Below are positions 60,551 to 64,000 of a stretch of 64,000 nucleotides of DNA, piece by piece. Origin of the DNA: Rhabditoides inermis (Eukaryota > Nematoda > Chromadorea > Rhabditida > Rhabditidae); NCBI GenBank assembly GCA_963966185.1, contig CAWZYM010000129.1:372001-436000 (forward strand). The letters are read 5' to 3'. The first letter of the stretch is position 1, and the number at the start of each line of letters is the position of its first letter. Made by a program: the position numbers and the translations under genes. The notes under the pieces were generated by a model, which ran no database searches, was not told the origin of the DNA, and saw only the letters and a program-made list of their open reading frames with translations.

Positions 60551-61646
60551 TTTTTCTGTTCTCAAAAAATGTCCATAGCTCATTGGTCGGGCACTTCTCG
60601 AGAAAACACATTGTAGTATGCAGTTTTACTCGACCTCCCAAACGCGACGGTCGAGAAAAGGTGGCCGGGCATTATTGTTAGAACGACTATGGTAAAGAAA
60701 AGACAGTTAGAGCAGTTCATTTTTTTGTTCTCTAAAAATTCCCTTAGCTCATTGGTCGGGCACTTCTCGAGAAAACACATTGTAGAATGCAGTTTGACTC
60801 GACCTCCCAAACGCGACGGTCGAGAGAAGATGGCCGGGCATATTTGTTAGAACGACTACGATAAAGAAAAAGACTTTAATAGCAATTTATTTTTATGTTC
60901 TCTAAAAATGCCCATAGCTCATTGGTCGGGCACTTCTCGAGAAAACACATTGTAGTATGCAGTTTGACTCGACCTCCCAAACGCGACGGTCGAGAGAAGA
61001 TGGCCGGGCATATTTGTTAGAACGACTATGGTAAAGAAAAACACGGTTAGAGCAGTTCATTTTCAAGTTCTCTGAAAATGCCCAAAGCTCATTGGTCGGG
61101 CACTTCTCGAGAAAACACATTGTAGTATGCAGTTTTACTCGACCTCCCAAACGCGACGGTCGAGAGAAGATGGCCGGGCATATTTGTTAGAACGACTTTG
61201 GTAAAGAAAAAGACGGTTGAAGCAGTTCATTTTTATGTTCTCTGAAAATGCCCATAGCTCATTGGTCGGGCACTTCTCGAGAAAACACATTGTAGTATGC
61301 AGTTTTACTCGACCTCCCAAACGCGACGGTCGAGAGAAGATGGCCGGGCATATTTGTTAGAACGACTTTGGTGAAGAAAAAGACGGTTGAAGCAGTTCAT
61401 TTTTATGTTCTCTGAAAATGCCCATAGCTCATTGGTCGGGCACTTCTCGAGAAAACACATTGTAGTATGCAGTTTTACTCGACCTCCCAAACGCGACGGT
61501 CGAAAGAAGGTGGCCGGGCGTTATTGTTAGAACGACTATTGTAAAGAAAAAGACGGTTAGAGCAGTTCATTTTTCTGTTCTCTAAAAATGCCCATAGCTC
61601 ATTGGTCGGGCACTTCTCGAGAAAACACATTGTAGTATGCAGTTTG

Positions 61647-63685
61647 ACTCGACCTCCCAAACGCGACGGTCGAGAGAAGATGGCCGGGCATATTTGTTAG
61701 AACGACTACGATAAAGAAAAAGACGTTAATAGCAATTTATTTTTATGTTCTCTGGAAATGCCCATAGCTCATTGGTCGGGCACTTCTCGAGAAAACACAT
61801 TGTAGTATGCAGTTTTACTCGACTTCCCAAACGCGACGGTCGAGAGAAGATGGCCGGGCATATTTGTTAGAACGACTTTGGTGAAGAAAAAGACGGTTGA
61901 AGCAGTTCATTTTTATGTTCTCTGAAAATGCCCATAGCTCATTGGTCGGGCACTTCTCGAGAAAACACATTGTAGTATGCAGTTTTACTCGACCTCCCAA
62001 ACGCGACGGTCGAAAGAAGGTGGCCGGGCATATTTGTTAGAACGACTTTGGTAAAGAAAAAGACGGTTGAAGCAGTTCATTTTTATGTTCTTTGAAAATG
62101 CCCAAAGCTCATTGGTCGGGCACTTCTCGAGAAAACACATTGTAGTATGCAGTTTTACTCGACCTCCCAAACGCGACGGTCGAGAGAAGATGGCCGGGCA
62201 TATTTGTTAGAACGACTTTGGTAAAGAAAAAGACGGTTGAAGCAGTTCATTTTTATGTTCTCTGAAAATGCCCATAGCTCATTGGTCGGGCACTTCTCGA
62301 GAAAACACATTGTAGTATGCAGTTTTACTCGACCTCCCAAACGCGACGGTCGAGAGAAGATGGCCGGGCATATTTGTTAGAACGACTTTGGTGAAGAAAA
62401 AGACGGTTGAAGCAGTTCATTTTTATGTTCTCTGAAAATGCCCATAGCTCATTGGTCGGGCACTTCTCGAGAAAACACATTGTAGTATGCAGTTTTACTC
62501 GACCTCCCAAACGCGACGGTCGAAAGAAGGTGGCCGGGCGTTATTGTTAGAACGACTATGGTAAAGAAAAAGACGGTTAGAGCAGTTCATTTTTCTGTTC
62601 TCTAAAAATGCCCATAGCTCATTGGTCGGGCACTTCTCGAGAAAACACATTGTAGTATGCAGTTTGACTCGACCTCCCAAACGCGACGGTCGAGAGAAGA
62701 TGGCCGGGCATATTTGTTAGAACGACTTTGGTGAAGAAAAAGACGGTTGAAGCAGTTCATTTTTATGTTCTCTGAAAATGCCCATAGCTCATTGGTCGGG
62801 CACTTCTCGAGAAAACACATTGTAGTATGCAGTTTTACTCGACCTCCCAAACGCGACAGTCGAAAGAAGGTGGCCGGGCGTTATTGTTAGAACGACTATG
62901 GTAAAGAAAAAACGGTTAGAGCAGTTCATTTTTCTGTTCTCTAAAAATGCCCATAGCTCATTGGTCGGGCACTTCTCGAGAAAACACATTGTAGTATGCA
63001 GTTTGACTCGACCTCCCAAACGCGACGGTCGAGAGAAGATGGCCGGGCATATTTGTTAGAACGACTATGGTAAAGAAAATCACGGTTATAGCAGTTAATT
63101 TTTCTGTTCTCAAAAAATGTCCATAGCTCATTGGTCGGGCACTTCTCGAGAAAACACATTGTAGTATGCAGTTTGACTCGACCTCCCAAACGCGACGGTC
63201 GAGAGAAGATGGCCGGGCATATTTGTTAGAACGACTTTGGTGAAGAAAAAGACGGTTGAAGCAGTTCATTTTCAAGTTCTCTGAAAATGCCCAAAGCTCA
63301 TTGGTCGGGCACTTCTCGAGAAAACACATTGTAGTATGCAGTTTGACTCGACCTCCCAAACGCGACGGTCGAGAGAAGATGGCCGGGCATATTTGTTAGA
63401 ACGACTATGGTAAAGAAAAACACGGTTATAGCAGTTCATTTTTCTGTTCTCAAAAAATGTCCATAGCTCATTGGTCGGGCACTTCTCGAGAAAACACATT
63501 GTAGTATGCAGTTTGACTCGACCTCCCAAACGCGACGGTCGAGAGAAGATGGCCGGGCATATTTGTTAGAACGACTATGGTAAAGAAAAACACGGTTATA
63601 GCAGTTCATTTTTCTGTTCTCAAAAAATGTCCATAGCTCATTGGTCGGGCACTTCTCGAGAAAACACATTGTAGTATGCAGTTTT
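61647..63685. repeat. 2,039-bp 12-mer repeat unit, second copy cut by window end
   Basis: A hybrid monomer with ACTACGATAAAG and GTTAATAGC on the left and CTCTGGAAATGCC on the right occurs near 61,706-61,757 and again near 63,745-63,796, 2,039 bp apart (12 monomers less one A near 62,905). 63,686-64,000 follows 61,647-61,961. A separate offset of 3,737 bp relates 61,738-63,270 to 58,001-59,533. Whether the second 2,039-bp copy is complete lies beyond the window. Confidence 0.75.
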
Positions 63686-64000
63686 ACTCGACCTCCCAAA
63701 CGCGACGGTCGAGAGAAGATGGCCGGGCATATTTGTTAGAACGACTACGATAAAGAAAAAGACGTTAATAGCAATTTATTTTTATGTTCTCTGGAAATGC
63801 CCATAGCTCATTGGTCGGGCACTTCTCGAGAAAACACATTGTAGTATGCAGTTTTACTCGACCTCCCAAACGCGACGGTCGAGAGAAGATGGCCGGGCAT
63901 ATTTGTTAGAACGACTTTGGTGAAGAAAAAGACGGTTGAAGCAGTTCATTTTTATGTTCTCTGAAAATGCCCATAGCTCATTGGTCGGGCACTTCTCGAG

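Larger units (their letters stand above)
1..64000. repeat. 170-bp satellite DNA tandem array (whole window)
   Basis: The complete window is made of head-to-tail copies of one 170-bp monomer, about 376 copies, all in the same orientation. I set monomer position 1 at the palindrome TTCTCGAGAA. Positions 1-75 and 145-170 are nearly invariant; positions 76-145 hold most variants, including an A-rich tract near 99-110 and a T-rich tract near 126-131. A consensus built by eye has 34 C and 41 G (44% GC) and 10 CpG, against about 8 expected by chance. No unique sequence or transposon interrupts the array. Satellites of about 170 bp are common at centromeres and in other heterochromatin; the location here is inference. 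I do not recognise the family name. Confidence 0.98.
49546..64000. repeat. A block, copy 3, amplified
   Basis: About 85 monomers, cut by the window end. From 49,716 it matches A copies 1 and 2 but has private changes (TTTCTGTTCTC near 50,352 where copies 1 and 2 have TTTCTGATCTC; GTTTGACTC near 50,431 where they have GTTTTACTC). It is longer than the others because of tandem duplications of 1,535, 3,567, 679 and about 2,039 bp. Confidence 0.88.

Noticed and set aside
1..64000. CRISPR array
   Set aside because: Conserved and variable parts alternate, but the unit is 170 bp, the variable parts are homologous to each other and not unique spacers, and there are no cas genes.
1..64000. Named satellite families (alpha satellite, Arabidopsis 178-bp repeat, soybean CentGm)
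   Set aside because: The length is similar to some and CentGm also has a CTCGAG core as I remember it, but the rest of the monomer does not match what I know. A Dfam, Repbase or PlantSat search would decide.
1..64000. Transposon or LTR insertion, tRNA, rRNA, telomere repeats
   Set aside because: Every stretch I read fits the 170-bp monomer; no foreign segment, terminal inverted repeat or telomere-type short repeat was seen.
1..64000. Inverted (head-to-head) monomers in the array
   Set aside because: I looked for reverse-complement markers such as CTACAATGTGTTTTC on the plus strand and saw none; all monomers read the same way.

Overview
The whole window is one uninterrupted tandem satellite array. 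I find no gene, RNA gene, mobile element, CRISPR array or unique sequence in it. The monomer is 170 bp, about 376 copies in head-to-tail orientation, about 44% GC by hand count on a consensus, with a conserved part (about monomer positions 1-75 and 145-170) and a variable part (about 76-145). This is typical of centromeric, pericentromeric or subtelomeric heterochromatin of a eukaryote. I do not recognise the satellite family and cannot name the organism. Monomer length alone fits many plants and animals.

Monomers fall into three groups of sequence variants that alternate in long blocks: A (1-5,086), B (5,087-20,896), C (20,897-26,506), A (26,507-32,966), B (32,967-42,665), C (42,666-45,472), one A/B hybrid monomer (45,473-45,642), B (45,643-47,001), C (47,002-49,545), A (49,546-64,000). 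The A-B-C order recurs, so the array has a super-repeat of 27,526 bp (1 to 27,527), then 22,189 bp (27,527 to 49,716). Super-copies differ by whole-monomer gains and losses and a few point changes.

Inside the blocks are nested higher-order repeats: 340, 510, 679, 1,187, 1,360, 1,364, 1,531, 1,535, 1,870, 1,956, 2,039 (partial), 2,718, 2,888, 3,567 and 4,335 bp. Almost every offset equals a whole number of 170-bp monomers plus or minus indels that can be located. The half-monomer offsets (1,956, 4,335 and 22,189 bp) are explained by one 81-bp internal deletion, present at 23,275, 26,418 and 45,384 in an 89-bp monomer at the C-to-A junction.

Each typical monomer carries a perfect 10-bp palindrome with a CTCGAG core and a 7-bp inverted repeat with a 13-nt loop. 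Open frames on either strand are by-products of the repeat: 170 is not a multiple of 3, so the frame changes at every monomer. The value of the window is as a record of satellite evolution by repeated segmental duplication and unequal exchange. A functional centromere role is possible but unproven from sequence.
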